From assembly GCF_002575655.3 (NCBI RefSeq), contig NC_053040.3:456554780-456618779 (forward strand): 64,000 nt of DNA, given 5' to 3'. Position 1 is the stretch's first letter. Each line of letters opens with the position of its first letter. The position numbers and the translations under genes were made by a program. This document shows positions 47,496 through 58,545 of the stretch, in pieces. Origin of the DNA: Aegilops tauschii subsp. strangulata. Taxonomy: Eukaryota > Streptophyta > Magnoliopsida > Poales > Poaceae. The notes under the pieces were generated by a model that ran no database searches, had not been told where the DNA came from, and was given only the letters and a program-made list of their open reading frames with translations.

Positions 47496-48800
47496 TCATA
47501 AAAAACTTGAAAAGCATAAGTTAAGCAATTTTATACATCTCAATGATTCATAAACATAACAAACATATACTAGTTCACAGCAAAAGACAAAGTTGTGAGA
47601 AGGTTTACAAATCAGGAAAAAACAAGCAAGGCTTCTCTGAGCAAAGGGCCTCCCGGCAGGCTTAAATTTCCTGGAGTTCACTCTGGTTTTTTCTTGTTGC
47701 CACCATTCAGGGTTAGGTTCTCTCATTCCAGAATAACCAATTATAATTGTGGTCTCAGCTGGAATGCTGAACTGAACCATGCAGTGTACTGACCAGCTGA
47801 AATGCTTATGCATTCCACTAAATTTAAGCACCGCTATTTGCAGAAATAAGCAGACCACAATGCCTCTTGTCCGCGCACCTGTCCAAAAAACCACCGTGCA
47901 GCCGTGCCAGCTAGTCCTCGGTCCATGGATGAACTGGTAGAAAGTGCATTCCGGACTAGGATGCAGTTGTTTTCGCTCGTCCCTGCACTGCAATCAGGAA
48001 GTAAAACGTATGAATCAGCTTCTTTTGGATTGCGTTGGTCATTCTACCTTAGTTACTAGTACCAATGTAGGGATACCTTGAAGACGGGAGGTTAGACGAC
48101 GGCAACGAGGGATAGCCATCTCATTTTGCGCAGTTGTACTAAAACTGAGGTGTGTGCTTTTGATTGCGCGGATAGAAATGATACGGAGACAGACATCCCT
48201 GTTTGCGCAAATACAAAATACGGTTATTTAAACAGTGACAGATATTACTACTTTCCCCCGTTTCCTCTTAGAACCAAGTCCTAGATTCATGCTACAGCTT
48301 TCCCACTTTCTTCCCTATTTGAACCAACACTTTGAGTCGACTGTATGAACTAGCTTTACTTCTAATAATAGTAGAAGTCTAGGTGGCTTTGGAACAGCGG
48401 ACCGAAGTAGAAAAGGATCCACACGAAGGGAGCTGGGGCAGTAGAGCAAGGCAGGTTTCGAAGGAATATATACCTGAGGGTCGTCGGCATGTGGCAAAGA
48501 CGACGTCGGGAGGCCGCATCTTGGCCACAATACCGCAGGGAGGAAGAAGGGGTCGGAGGCCCTCCCGAGCCGGCACTCTCTCGGAGAGAACGGCACGGCC
48601 GCCGATCGGGACGCGCGGGCAGCCGTTGGTCTCCTCCCTCGCCGCCGACGACAGCGTGAACGATGCACCTACACCCCTGCCCCGGTCGAGGTTGTCCGGC
48701 CGGATTTGTGACCAGCCGTGAGCTGAGAGAGAGTGTGGCCGCCTATGTGTTGCTTAGATCTGGAGAGCATGAGAGAGTGAACGAGAGGAACCCTAGTAAA
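47496..48800 (-). other. Possible minus-strand transcription unit
   Basis: Downstream of a TATA-like box there is a GC-rich first-exon-like segment (48800-48479) ending at a donor CTCAG|GTATAT. A second segment starts after an acceptor (CTGATTGCAG, exon from 47993) and stays open to 47496 (CRDERKQLHPSPECTF at its start). No frame joins the two with an ATG that I can defend, and no domain is recognised. It may be a non-coding transcript or a decayed gene. Confidence 0.25.
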
Positions 48801-48819
48801 GCAAGCGCTAAGGCTCCTG

Positions 48820-48829
48820 CTTTTATATA
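48820..48829 (-). promoter_or_regulatory. TATA box, minus strand
   Basis: TATATAAAAG on the minus strand, followed about 35 bp on by CTTTACTAGGGTTCC, which has the look of a grass 5' UTR start. It would serve the possible unit at 47496-48800. Confidence 0.4.
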
Positions 48830-48899
48830 TAGTGGAGTGATTTTGTTGTACCAGCTTCAAAAAAATGCGCTCCTACGTGTACCCGCGAGTGGGTGTGAG

Positions 48900-49560
48900 A
48901 GAACTAGTGCGTGCGTGCACCGCTTCTCTTCGTGAGAGTACAATATACTATGCCCAAAGAACGTTCGCCGCAAGAGTAATAGTATAAGTGTGTGACGTGT
49001 GAGCTAAAATAAAATGTGCGCACCGTCTTTTGTTTTTTAGAAGTTCTGAGGGTAGGGTGTGAAGAGCACATATGTGCGTGATGTCTACCTGCAGATAGAC
49101 GGTGGGTGCGACGTCGAGTCTGCGACAGGACTCGGGAGAGTCGTGACTCGTGAGGGTGTGTGTGCGTGAGAGAGAGGGGGGCACGTATCAATTCAATGCA
49201 TGTGTCCGTAAATCATTATTCGACAAACGTTCGCCACAAGCCTTTTCCTGATGAACGCCGTAAGAACCGTTAGATCGGCATCCGACAATGTCAGTTTTGC
49301 CATGTCATTTAACAGAACAGCCACTCCTCCTACACACAAATCTTCCACGTGAGTGTTAGCAACTGCCGTATGCTCCCTCCGTTCCGAAATGTAGTGCATA
49401 TAGCTTTATTGAAAATTCGAACCTCACAAACTTTTACCGAGTTTTCATGTACCAAATTGCACATGTAGAATACCATGTATATATCATTTCATTCATCTTC
49501 GAGAGGTAACTATAAAGATGGGTGAGGAGTCTACAAAGAAAGACCATCGTATCACCCGCA
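48900..49560. other. Intergenic DNA with one Stowaway-like end
   Basis: The segment 48850-48945 has a counterpart near 55085-55180 (GTGTACCCGCG, GTGCGTGCACC, CTTCTCTTC in the same order), so it is a low-copy repeat. At 49375 CTCCCTCCGTTCCGAAATG resembles one end of a Stowaway/mariner element, but the other end is not found. Confidence 0.45.
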
Positions 49561-49990
49561 GCAATTTCAAGAATCCTTTAGTGTCGAGGAATATCATAGG
49601 AACTCTATATGATATGATTTTTATAGGAATTTTTCCTTTAGAGCCAATTGGTTCATAGGAATAGATTCATATACTCCACATTTCAAAGGAAATAAACATG
49701 ATATCATTTCTATAGCTTTAGAGCCACTTGGTTCATATGAATGGATTCCTATACTCCCTTAATTTCAAAGGAAAATAAACATTAGCGTATATTCAATAGA
49801 AAAGTTCCTATGATATGAACCAAATTACATCTCTTTTCTAATCCCTCCTCATAGGAATTGAGATACATGTCATCTCTAGATTCAATAGAAAAGTTCCTAT
49901 GATGTGAACCGAATGACATCTCTTTTCCAATCCCTACTCATAGGAATTGAGATGCTCCATGTCATCTCTTTCCCTACAACTTCCATGTAT
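49560..49990. repeat. Direct repeats built on CATAGGAAT motifs
   Basis: Two copies of TTTAGAGCCAATTGGTTCAT-like sequence (49638, 49718) are followed by two copies of AATAGAAAAGTTCCTATGAT (49795, 49883), each with CATCTCTTTTC downstream. The inverted CATAGGAA/TTCCTATG pattern is typical of a common grass MITE family, here duplicated. Boundaries are unclear. Confidence 0.55.
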
Positions 49991-50940
49991 ACATCTTCTA
50001 TTCCTAAATAGATAGTACAACCCACTAGTAGCTTTTTTCCAAAACATGCAACTATGGCACAAGAACTATATAGTATGCCAATAACTTTGAAAGATGGTCG
50101 CTGGATGAAGCTAACCCGACAGTGCAGAGATAGGCAAATCCGAGAACTACTGGCCGTTGGATATCATCAACATTCCACCAGATCTGCCACATGTACAATT
50201 TAGAAGACTCCATGGTTGAACTTAAGCATAATGCACAAACCTCAAAACACAAGCACTTCTCCTTTGTTCTAGAATCTTATGTATCATAATTTATTTATTT
50301 TTTCTAAATGAATTGCCATTATTTGTTTTTTACTTTATGATTTACAATGCACAATCCCATGAATGTTAACATTTTTATAAAACTAATTGATTTTGAATGA
50401 GATGAACTATAAGAACTAAATGAACATCTACATAATGCATATATGACTCAAATCGTTACATGCTATAGTGTGTATTTATTCGTAATTTGGTTTCGAAATC
50501 TCATGCGTTCAATACATGTGTACCTTACTAGTTTTGAGTAGAGTAGCAAATTTCACGCGGCCCCGGGTATATCAAAATGCAGGGCCCATGCATCATTGCC
50601 TTTCGGTCGAACCTACGTCCACAATTTTTTGTACGTACTATATCTCCACTGGTCCCCGAACCCAAAATGCTGCCTCGTTCCCGTAAAACCAAGCGGCCCA
50701 CACATATTTAAGGCGTCGACTCGAACCCGTTTACTACGATGTGGCCCCGCACGCCGTAGTACTCCTACAAACCCTACCGCCGCACTCATCATCGGTTTTC
50801 TTCAAGAGGACGAGGGAGAAGCCGATTTGTAGTGGAGGTGCTTTCAAAAAAAGGATCTGTAGTGGAGACCCCTACCCTAGGGTGCCCTAGGTAGCTGCCG
50901 CACGCATCATTGTTTTCTCTTTTCTTTATGCTCTTGTGCC
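49991..50940. other. Intergenic DNA
   Basis: This mostly AT-rich sequence has no supported gene. Short duplications occur near 50830-50870 (TGTAGTGGAG twice). Confidence 0.4.
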
Positions 50941-51200
50941 CTAGAGTGAAATGATGGTTGCTTCGTCCGTCCAGCTTAATGCAGGAAAGGTGGGGCTTTG
51001 TGATTTGACCCCTCATCGCTCATTTTCTACTACTGCGGCGCTACGACCGGGGTGCCTCCAATTCCAACCGCTGCTCCGAACTGTAATTTGGTGCATCGCA
51101 CGTGGAACAAGACGGTGGATGAGCCACATGTCGGCCAAAGGGGTCCTGTTAAGTGTGTCGCCATTTCGTGTGCGGACTGACCCTGCTTGAGTTGCTACGC
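50941..51200 (+). repeat. Dispersed repeat copy 1 near exonuclease gene
   Basis: This segment shares ordered blocks with 53925-54115 (GTGAAATGATGGTTGCTTCG, TGTGATTTGAC, GCTCATT, ATTTGGTGC, CCACATGTCGGC) and in part with 51560-51680 (CTGCGGCGCTACGACCGG). The copies are diverged and noncoding. Confidence 0.7.
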
Positions 51201-51559
51201 CAACACGACAGGAGCAGCCTACCACTTGGTTTTGCTCCTTGGTGAATCCTGACTATATTGATCTAAAAAGATACGTGCTGAACTACCCTCTTCGTCTCGG
51301 TTTTTTTATTTTTAGGCGTCTCGGTTTATAGGGCCTGCACGTAGTTCTAGGTCATCCATTTGACTAACTAAATATGATTTACTATGTCACAAAAAGTATA
51401 TCATTGGATTCTTAAGCGGATGTAGTTGTATTTAAAAGTCGAGTGCGGGGCTTTTCCTGCGCGGTAGGCGGGGCAGTTCCGCCTAGTCGGTTCAACAGAG
51501 ACACGAGAAGACGAGGGAGTAGGCTGCTACAAACGTAGGGCTGTGTGATTTGATAGCGA

Positions 51560-51680
51560 GTTACTGCTGGACAGGTGGGGCCCCGTGATTTGACTTGCCA
51601 TTATCATTTTAACTGCGGCGCTACGACCGGCGTGAGTCTCCCGATTCCTGACCACCTCCATACAGGTGCCTCTCCCAATG
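51560..51680 (+). repeat. Dispersed repeat copy 2 (partial)
   Basis: It matches the middle of the copy at 50941-51200 through TGATTTGAC and CTGCGGCGCTACGACCGG, then diverges. Confidence 0.6.
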
Positions 51681-52028
51681 CTCCACCATGTAGTAGAGGC
51701 TGGCTCTTGCATGAGAGCCCACTTCTCCACTTTTTCCTTGCCTCTCTTTCCTCCACATATGCAAAAATGCCATGTAAAGCGCACTATTGTACTTACTTTT
51801 ACTTGGTCCTACAGGTGCTTAAGCTTGCCACATAGGCATAAAGTCTGATGTGGCAAGTTAATCAAGAAGAGAGAGACTAGTTTGGTGACCCAAGGAAGAA
51901 ATGGTGCTAAGCGCGTGTACCTAGGTGAAAAGACAATTTTGAGTCTATAGCCAATTAAATGAAGCAAACTTAGCAACACCATTTCATTGGAAGAGGTCAC
52001 TTCTTGGCAAATGCAATAAATACTAGTA

Positions 52029-52109
52029 CTCCCTGTGTCCCATTATATAAGAACGTTTTTGGCACTACACTAGTGTCAAAAACGTTCTTATATTATGGGA
52101 CGGAGGGAG
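52029..52109. mobile_element. Stowaway MITE, 81 bp
   Basis: A near-perfect hairpin: CTCCCTGTGTCCCATTATAT at the left pairs with ATTATGGGACGGAGGGAG at the right, and the inner arms TAAGAACGTTTTTG pair with their complement. TA dinucleotides flank it (52027-52028 and 52110-52111). Confidence 0.9.
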
Positions 52110-52287
52110 TACGAAGAAAGAGATAGAGAGGAGTAAAAAAAATTACACTTATAGCCAACCTTGTTGTAGTATGAGTGACTAAGTGATGACTATGTATGAC
52201 ATGCCAACATCAGATAGCCTAACGCACCATGTTAAATCTCCAAGGGCGCGACCGCGCGAGCGACGCGACGGTCGTGGTAGGCGCTAC

Positions 52288-52458
52288 CATGATACGGGTT
52301 GCTGGCAGCCCTTGGATCTGAGATCAAACGGTCGCATGCTAAGTTGCTGAAAATTTGCAGAATAACCCTCCAGGATAGGATATTCACCCATAGGTCTAGA
52401 ATCACGCCATGCAACCGTTCGATCTTAGATCCAAGGGCTCTCGGAAGCCCGTATCATG
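52288..52458. mobile_element. Foldback/MITE with 50-bp inverted arms
   Basis: The arms at 52288-52338 and about 52408-52458 are inverted and match at most positions (CATGATACGGG at each outer end, CCCTTGGATCT within). The loop is about 70 bp. No flanking duplication is obvious. It lies 155 bp upstream of the exonuclease ATG and probably within its promoter. Confidence 0.8.
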
Positions 52459-52612
52459 GGAGAATGGAAAGCCACTACCCTGCCGTTCGCACGCTAGCAG
52501 TTCGCTCCTACTCGTCCCCGCGCGTCCTTCAATACTACGGCGGTTCGCTCCTAGTCGTCCCGTCCATTCACATTATGGCAGTTCCACTAATCCTAACCCT
52601 CCTCCCAAATCC

Positions 52613-53332
52613 ATGGCGTCCCAAATCTCCACGATCGGTGGTGAGTACAAGGTTAGAACCATCACCGGCGATGAGTTCGACGTCATCTACACCCGTTCTT
52701 CCGCGATGGTGAAAGGATGCCTTTCTCGCTTCAGACGCATGTTCGAAAACTCAGATGATGAGTGGGTCGCTGGGCTAGATGTTGAGTACACCACAGTCCT
52801 GGGACGAGAGAAGGATCTAAAGGACGAAGAGAGGAAGAACCCCGCCGTGATCCAGGTTTGCGTACATAACATTTGCTTGGTCTACCACATATGCCATGCC
52901 GACGTTGAGTGCCAGGATTTTAAGAACTTCCTCAAGGACAAAATAGTGAAATTCGTTATTGTAGGCTTTAAGAATGACAAAGAAGTCCTGGGTCGGATAG
53001 GCCTCATTGTAGGCAACCCCTTCGACCTCCAGAAGAATCGGCTGGTGCCCTCTCGTCAGCCTTCAATGCTGACCCTGGCAGGAGCCATGGTTCATCCTTC
53101 GTACCGTAAACTGGAGAAACCTCATTACACGTTTCATCGTCATGCATGGCAGCGGAATGTGCTAGATATAGACCACATCCACTACGCTGCAATGGATGGC
53201 TACCTTTGTTTCAATATCTACAAGGGTTGGATGAAGAGCAACAGCCAAGTGTGCGGTTCAAGCAAAGAAGTATCGGCCAAGAGGAAGAGGGACAAGGACG
53301 AAGTCGAGGACGTGGACGAGGACTCCAAGTAA
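52613..53332 (+). CDS. WRN-like DEDDy 3'-5' exonuclease domain protein
   Basis: A single exon of 239 codons. The product is a stand-alone DnaQ/WRN-type exonuclease. Exo I is at residues about 63-70 (GLDVEYTT, with Asp and Glu). Exo II holds the Asp in VGFKNDKEVLGRIG. Exo III is YAAMDGYLCFNIY, with the Tyr-x3-Asp pattern of DEDDy enzymes. All four metal-binding acidic residues appear present. The C-terminus is basic then acidic (SAKRKRDKDEVEDVDEDS), a possible nuclear signal. There is no helicase part, as in the plant WEX group and the expanded grass family of Werner-like exonucleases. Length and domain order are normal. I chose 52613 because translation upstream would run through the foldback element and this ATG starts MASQIS, just before the domain. 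Confidence 0.85.
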   Translation: MASQISTIGGEYKVRTITGDEFDVIYTRSSAMVKGCLSRFRRMFENSDDEWVAGLDVEYTTVLGREKDLKDEERKNPAVIQVCVHNICLVYHICHADVECQDFKNFLKDKIVKFVIVGFKNDKEVLGRIGLIVGNPFDLQKNRLVPSRQPSMLTLAGAMVHPSYRKLEKPHYTFHRHAWQRNVLDIDHIHYAAMDGYLCFNIYKGWMKSNSQVCGSSKEVSAKRKRDKDEVEDVDEDSK

Positions 53333-55500
53333 GGTGGCAGTGTCGTTGCTCATGGTGGTTCTAAACTTCTAATGCAGTGTCTACAGGATTAGTTGCATAG
53401 TTTAATTTCAGGTGTGCTTAGTTTAATTTGAGGGGTGTGTTGTGCTGAGCCCCTAGCAGAACGATGTTATGTTTCTTCTCGTTACTTTAACTCTTCAGTA
53501 TGTACATACTACTAGTATTTCTTTAATAGAATTTAGCACCCCAATTAAGCACGTACTAGCTTTTTTAATAGTACTATATGCATAATTTGGCGACGAACGC
53601 TCTCTATATGTACCACCTTTTTTTTAATTTCAATTTTTGCTCCATGGCGCAATCCATCGATAGTACTACTGTACAAAAGTATACATTTTTTAAAAGGCTA
53701 GAGTACTGTTCATCACATATATAGCCAGTTAAATTCTCAACCTAGAACGACGTGCATGCCATGTAGTAAACCGATACGGAGGAAGTATAGTAAAAATGAG
53801 GTGATTTTACCGAGCGATCGGCGGGGGAGCATGGCCTGTCATGCGGTCCCACGTGTCATGATGTACCAAGGCGATGCGCGTGTCCCTCTTGAGACAGAAG
53901 CAATACTACGTGGTTTGAGATGATGGCGAACCGAAGTGTGAAATAATGGTTGCTTCGTTCATCTGGGAAGGTGCGGCATTGTGATTTGACGTCTCATTGC
54001 TCATTACTACTACTGGGCCGGTACGAGTGGGGTGCGTCCCCCTGCTGTTCTGCACTGTTATTTGGTGCTTGACACGTCGACCCGGTTGCTATATGTCCCA
54101 CATGTCGGCGACAGGAAGTACAGAATTCATGAAAGGGAGCGTCGACGGAGGAGTATACTACAGAATTCATGAAAGGGAGCGACTTAGTTTTGGAAAAATC
54201 TGTTTTTACGGAGTACGTACCCACTAGGGTTTATAGGGCTCATCTAAAAAACATTCGTTTTTCCGTTTGATAGGTCTCAATTCTACTATACTAGTAGTAG
54301 TACCATTACATGTTGGATTTCGAGGTGCGTTAGATCACCCGACGCAAGCAGTGTCAAGAGGAAACGAACCAATGCATGTACAACTTCATGGACATTTAGT
54401 GGTCATTCATGCATTCGTTCTAATTAATGCCTCGGTAAACATAACTTCTTGAGAAAAATGAGCGTACTAATTACTTGTGCAAACTACGAAATTAATTCGA
54501 CCACTCACCGTCTACCTTGGTTGGAGAGATTTTGAAATTGAGCCATAAACTGGAAAGGAGGGAGTAGTAACTTTTGTCTCGATTACTATTTGTGGCCTTG
54601 TATAGATGCAAAATGTATTTTTTTATAGTGGCCTTGTATAAGTAAATGGAGGGAGTACTAACCAAAGTACGTAGTAGGGACGAGGAGTAAACGGAGGGAG
54701 TAGTAAAATTTTCTCCTCGTGCTGCGAGCCACCGCGCGCGTGGGCGAGGGAGCGGGCGTAAAGGCGACAGTAGTAGTAGTAGTACTACTTACTACTCGTA
54801 AGCAAGCTTCACCTCATCCTGCGAGCCACCACGCCCGTGGGCGGGGGAGACGGCGTACTAAGCAAGCTTCTCCTCGTTCTGCGAGTTGACGGGACACATC
54901 AAAAGTACTCCAGTGTATAGAGCCTTGCCTCTAAGGTAGGCCCCACATGGTTTGCCTCTTTTTTTAATTTAACATAACGCGTCAAGTCGCAATTTGTTTG
55001 TTCACCCGTGGTAGACGACCCTCCCTCCACCAAGTGGACAACCAGTACACGTGCCAAATTACCACGTGGGCTGCCTTTTTCGTACAGAAATGAGCTCCAC
55101 CGTGTACCCGCGCGGGTGTGGTTTGGAAAGAGACGGGAGTACGTGCGCCGTGCGTGCACCTCTTCTCTTCATGCACGTCCCCCACCTACGTGTGTGTGTG
55201 AGAGAGATACAAACCTAGACATAATGCGTCGTCCATCCCCATGCCTCCGCCCAGTCCGACCACCAGTCACCACCACGCCCCACTCCTCCTCACCTTATAT
55301 CTCATCTTTCTCCCTCCATTTTTATATACAAGGGGCCACTATCAAAATTACAATTTGCAGATATACAAGGCCACTAACACTAATCGATGCAATATTAATG
55401 GTGATTGCCTCGTGGTACTAGCAAAGGAGGACATTAATTATCCCTTGCATGCATGCGGGAGTTTGTAAAAAAATGCATCTTGATGTTCCATGCAATGCAC
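53333..55500. other. Intergenic DNA with repeat remnants
   Basis: The exonuclease 3' flank is followed by dispersed repeat copy 3 (53925-54115). A short direct duplication, ACAGAATTCATGAAAGGGAG, occurs at 54120 and 54161. Degenerate GGAGGGAGTA ends occur near 54558, 54648 and 54697 (Stowaway remnants). Two near copies of CACCTCATCCTGCGAGCCAC-like sequence lie at 54715-54890. No gene is supported. Confidence 0.5.
53925..54115 (+). repeat. Dispersed repeat copy 3
   Basis: It aligns in order with 50941-51200 (TGATGGCGAACC replaced, then GTGAAATAATGGTTGCTTCG, TGTGATTTGAC, ATTTGGTGC, CCACATGTCGGC). With copies 1 and 2 it flanks the exonuclease gene on both sides. Confidence 0.7.
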
Positions 55501-56215
55501 GGGCATCTTGCTAGTCCATGAAAACAACACATGGCAAAATTCCACGGCGAACGAGGGATTTGAATCTGTTGGGAGGGGCTGTTTGGATCTTGCCCGGGGT
55601 AGCCAAAATATTGGCGACCCTTTTGTCCACCGGTGCCTTTGCCACCGATGAACGAGGAATGGCTCGGGTGCTCATGCTGTCATGCATCCTCCAGCGCGCA
55701 CGTTGGAGACGAGCTCGCACGAGCTGTGTTTTTTTGTCCCACAACGCCGCCTGAGCCGCCCGCAGACCGATCGGCGACCCGCAAATTACGCCATCCAACC
55801 GTAGCCGCACACATTATGACAGCAACTCAACCAACCGGACGAAATTCACGCAAACACGTAGACAAACTGATATTTCATATAAACAATGACGGAAATCATA
55901 TAAAATATCGGATTTTCATACAAACATGATGGATTTCATTACATTCAAATGAACTACGCGGTGCTAGTTCTGGACAGCACAGGTATATAATACCTGGCCT
56001 AAATGGTCGCCCGCCGATCGATTTGTGTTCCTCATGTCCGGCAGCACGATCACCGGACTGCCGGAGCCCCGGAGGTATATGCTTCAGCGCAAAGGATGGC
56101 TCGCTTCCCCACCGCCCAACTGATATCATTGGCTGGTGCCGAAGATGATGGTGGCCGGCACCGGTTCGAGTTCATCACCGGCCACTACTTCGCCATGGCC
56201 GGCACCGGCTCGAGT

Positions 56216-56719
56216 TCATCCTAACATTCCCCTCTTCCGTGGAGTCCATGTGGGGTCGATGAAGGTCCTCACAACAAAAGGATCCAGCAAGACACCTGCT
56301 GTGTACGCCGGCGTCGCCTCCGCGGTGGCCTTCATGGGACCCAAGCGGCGGCGGCCTCCCGTGTTCTACTTCTCCTCGATGATGGCGGCAGACGCGGAGG
56401 CGCTGGCCACCGACTCGTCGCTCTCCGCGCACCCGGCTTCTATCGCTGCTTGCATGGCGCGGCCGCCGGCATGGGAGTCTCGGCCACAGAAACGGGAGAC
56501 GCGGTACGAGGCGGCGGCGTGGACGGCAGCAACGACGCCCGTGCGCCGCTCCTCGTCGAGCTGGCCTGGAGCGGCGAGTTGTTGAACCGCGCGTCGGCTT
56601 GGGGTGACAACTGGCTCCGTCGGGCGAGGGGAGGGAGGTGGATCAGCGAGCTGCATAGCTCGTATCTGGAGGGCTACCCAGCCGGCTTGGATGCGGAATA
56701 ACTACTCTTCATAAGCCAT
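56216..56719 (-). pseudogene. Decayed minus-strand reading frame, unknown family
   Basis: An ATG at 56719 (MAYEE) follows a CTCCTATTTAAACGAG box about 90 bp upstream. The same frame runs to a TGA at 56218 but is broken by TAG at 56704-56702 (codon 6) and TAG at 56368-56366. Between and after the stops it keeps coding character (PPPSPRPTEPVVTPSRR, PMKATAEATPAYTAGVLLD). I do not recognise the protein. The pattern suits a degraded member of a grass multigene or transposon-captured family. Confidence 0.45.
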
Positions 56720-57076
56720 TGTAAGAGTGGACAAAATGGTGGAGGAGATAGGGGAGCGGCGGAGTTGTGCGATTCTTGGCCGGCGTTTGGCCTCGTTTAA
56801 ATAGGAGATTAAATAGACGGCGGACGGGAGCTCGGCCGGTGTTGCGTTTAACGCCGGCCCGGTCATGAACGGACGTGTGTCCAGAGTGGGTTTCTCGGCT
56901 TCCACACGGGCGGGTTTCATGGAGGCGTTTGAATGCGGCACGGAGGCGTGTTCAGCCGGGCGTGCCGCGAGTGGCGCCCTCGACTCTGACCTAGGACACC
57001 GCGCCGTTCTTCCACTGATGTGTGGGCTCTTTGGGTGCATGGCCTGCATGTCAGTGACCCAACGCAGGCAGCGCAT

Positions 57077-57890
57077 AGCAGAGGAACCTTTGGTGGGCCA
57101 GGGTGGTCAGAAGCGGGCATTTCATAAACCGATGATTGTTCATTGAGTGTGACGTTATCTTTTTCATGTAGATAAGCCTACTATGTTGATAGCCCATTCG
57201 ATACGTTGTGATTCATAAAGACCGCTGCAAACATCAATGTTCTGCTTATCACAGATAAGATTGATTAATACCCGTAACAATCCATGTCCTTAACAAAGGG
57301 TGCATGCACGTATAGGTTGAGCGTGTGTCTTGCGTCGTGTGCTGTGTGCATGCAGGCGTGCGAGTGTTGCGTGCGTGCAAGGGTACGTTTCAGTGTTGCA
57401 TGCATGGGTGCGTACGTGCATGTGTTCGTGAGTGCATGTGTACGTGTCAGTGTTGCACGCCAGCATGCGTGCGTGTGTATGTGTCAGTGTTGCACGCCTA
57501 CATGCGTGCATGTCTTGCGCGCGTGCATGTGTACGTGCGGGGTGAGGCTACACGTCAGTCGACTGCCTTTTTCATCTCTGGTCATTAGATTTTCCAGCCG
57601 TTGGATACGAAATCAAGGGCCTCCAGTTTATCATCAAACTCCACCCCCCTGAGCCGCTAGCCACCACCGGCCGAACCGCCAGCCCCCGCCGCCCGTGGCC
57701 GGCCCGCCCTCCCCGAAACCACTCCCCACCGTCGGTCCGCCGCCGCACCGGCCATCCCTCTAGCCCCCCCCCCCGCCGAGCTTTTTCTCCGGCGATCCCC
57801 ACCCCACCGCCCAATGAACGCTCCCAACCGCCGGTGAGTGCCAACAAGAGGTCTCACGACTTCGAATACCCACCGACCACTAACTTATTA
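57077..57890. other. Intergenic, includes degenerate TGCG/TGTG repeat and GC-rich patch
   Basis: From 57300 to 57540 there is a purine-pyrimidine alternating stretch rich in GTGCATGCGTGCGTG, with CAGTGTTGCA recurring at 57392, 57449 and 57487. From 57640 to 57850 the DNA is C-rich, with CCAGCCGTTGGAT before it, like a gene leader without a defensible ORF. Confidence 0.5.
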
Positions 57891-57894
57891 CCAT

Positions 57895-58268
57895 TTCTGT
57901 CCTTCATATACGCGCTGATGGGTGGGCCCTATGGTAATGTGCGCTGCTGAATGTGGACCGTTTGACTGGTCAATTGATCGTGTTATCAACAAATTATGGA
58001 TCTGTATGGTGAGCCAGTGACCGTATGATCACCCTAAAATGTACTCCTATTTTATTAACACAGTACAGACTCAAACTACCATTTCTTTCTTTCATATACG
58101 GGCTGACAGGTGGGCCCCACGGTTACGCGCCCGATGGTGCAACACTAGTTGTGCTGCGTGGAACGTTTGACTGGTCAATTGATTGTGTCATCAACAAAAT
58201 ACGGAGTTGTACGGGTGAGCCAGTGACCGTATAATCATGATATGTATTTGTTTAACACGGTACAGACG
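57895..58268 (+). repeat. Two direct repeats of about 180 bp
   Basis: Copies at about 57895-58068 and 58072-58268 share TTTGACTGGTCAATTGAT, GAGCCAGTGACCGTAT and TTCATATACG in order. A third, shorter trace is at 58616-58665 (AATGACCGTAAG, ATCAACAAAATA-like). No protein is supported. Confidence 0.75.
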
Positions 58269-58545
58269 CAAGGGCTCGTATATACGTGCAAGCACTCACC
58301 GCTATAAGCGCACACACGCGAACCCTACCCCTATGAGCACCTTCGAGAGAGTGGGCCAGCATATATGATCTTGAGATTTTACAAAGTCACCATAGGTGCC
58401 TCGTAGTCGAGTGGAACGTCTCCTCCCACTGAACGTACATCGCCGGAAAATACTGAAATTAACACAAGATAAATGCGAGCACCGGGACTTTAACCTTGGT
58501 GGGCTTGAGAAACCACTGTCCTCTAACCATCCAACCACATGTTGG
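58255..58545 (-). mobile_element. tRNA-derived SINE-like element
   Basis: On the minus strand the unit starts about 58545 with TTGGATGGTTAGAGGACAG, followed by GGTTAAAGTCC 35-40 bp later. These resemble pol III box A and box B of a tRNA-derived SINE (box B consensus GGTTCRANYCC, here decayed). It ends near TGTACCGTGTTAAAC. I could not find flanking duplications, so a LINE 3' piece is possible. Confidence 0.5.

Noticed and set aside
54267..55421. Several frames of 60-137 codons
   Set aside because: They overlap Stowaway remnants and low-copy repeats and show no domain or splice support.
57284..57652. Cys/Val-rich 122-codon frame
   Set aside because: It is the translation of the TGTG/TGCG repeat.
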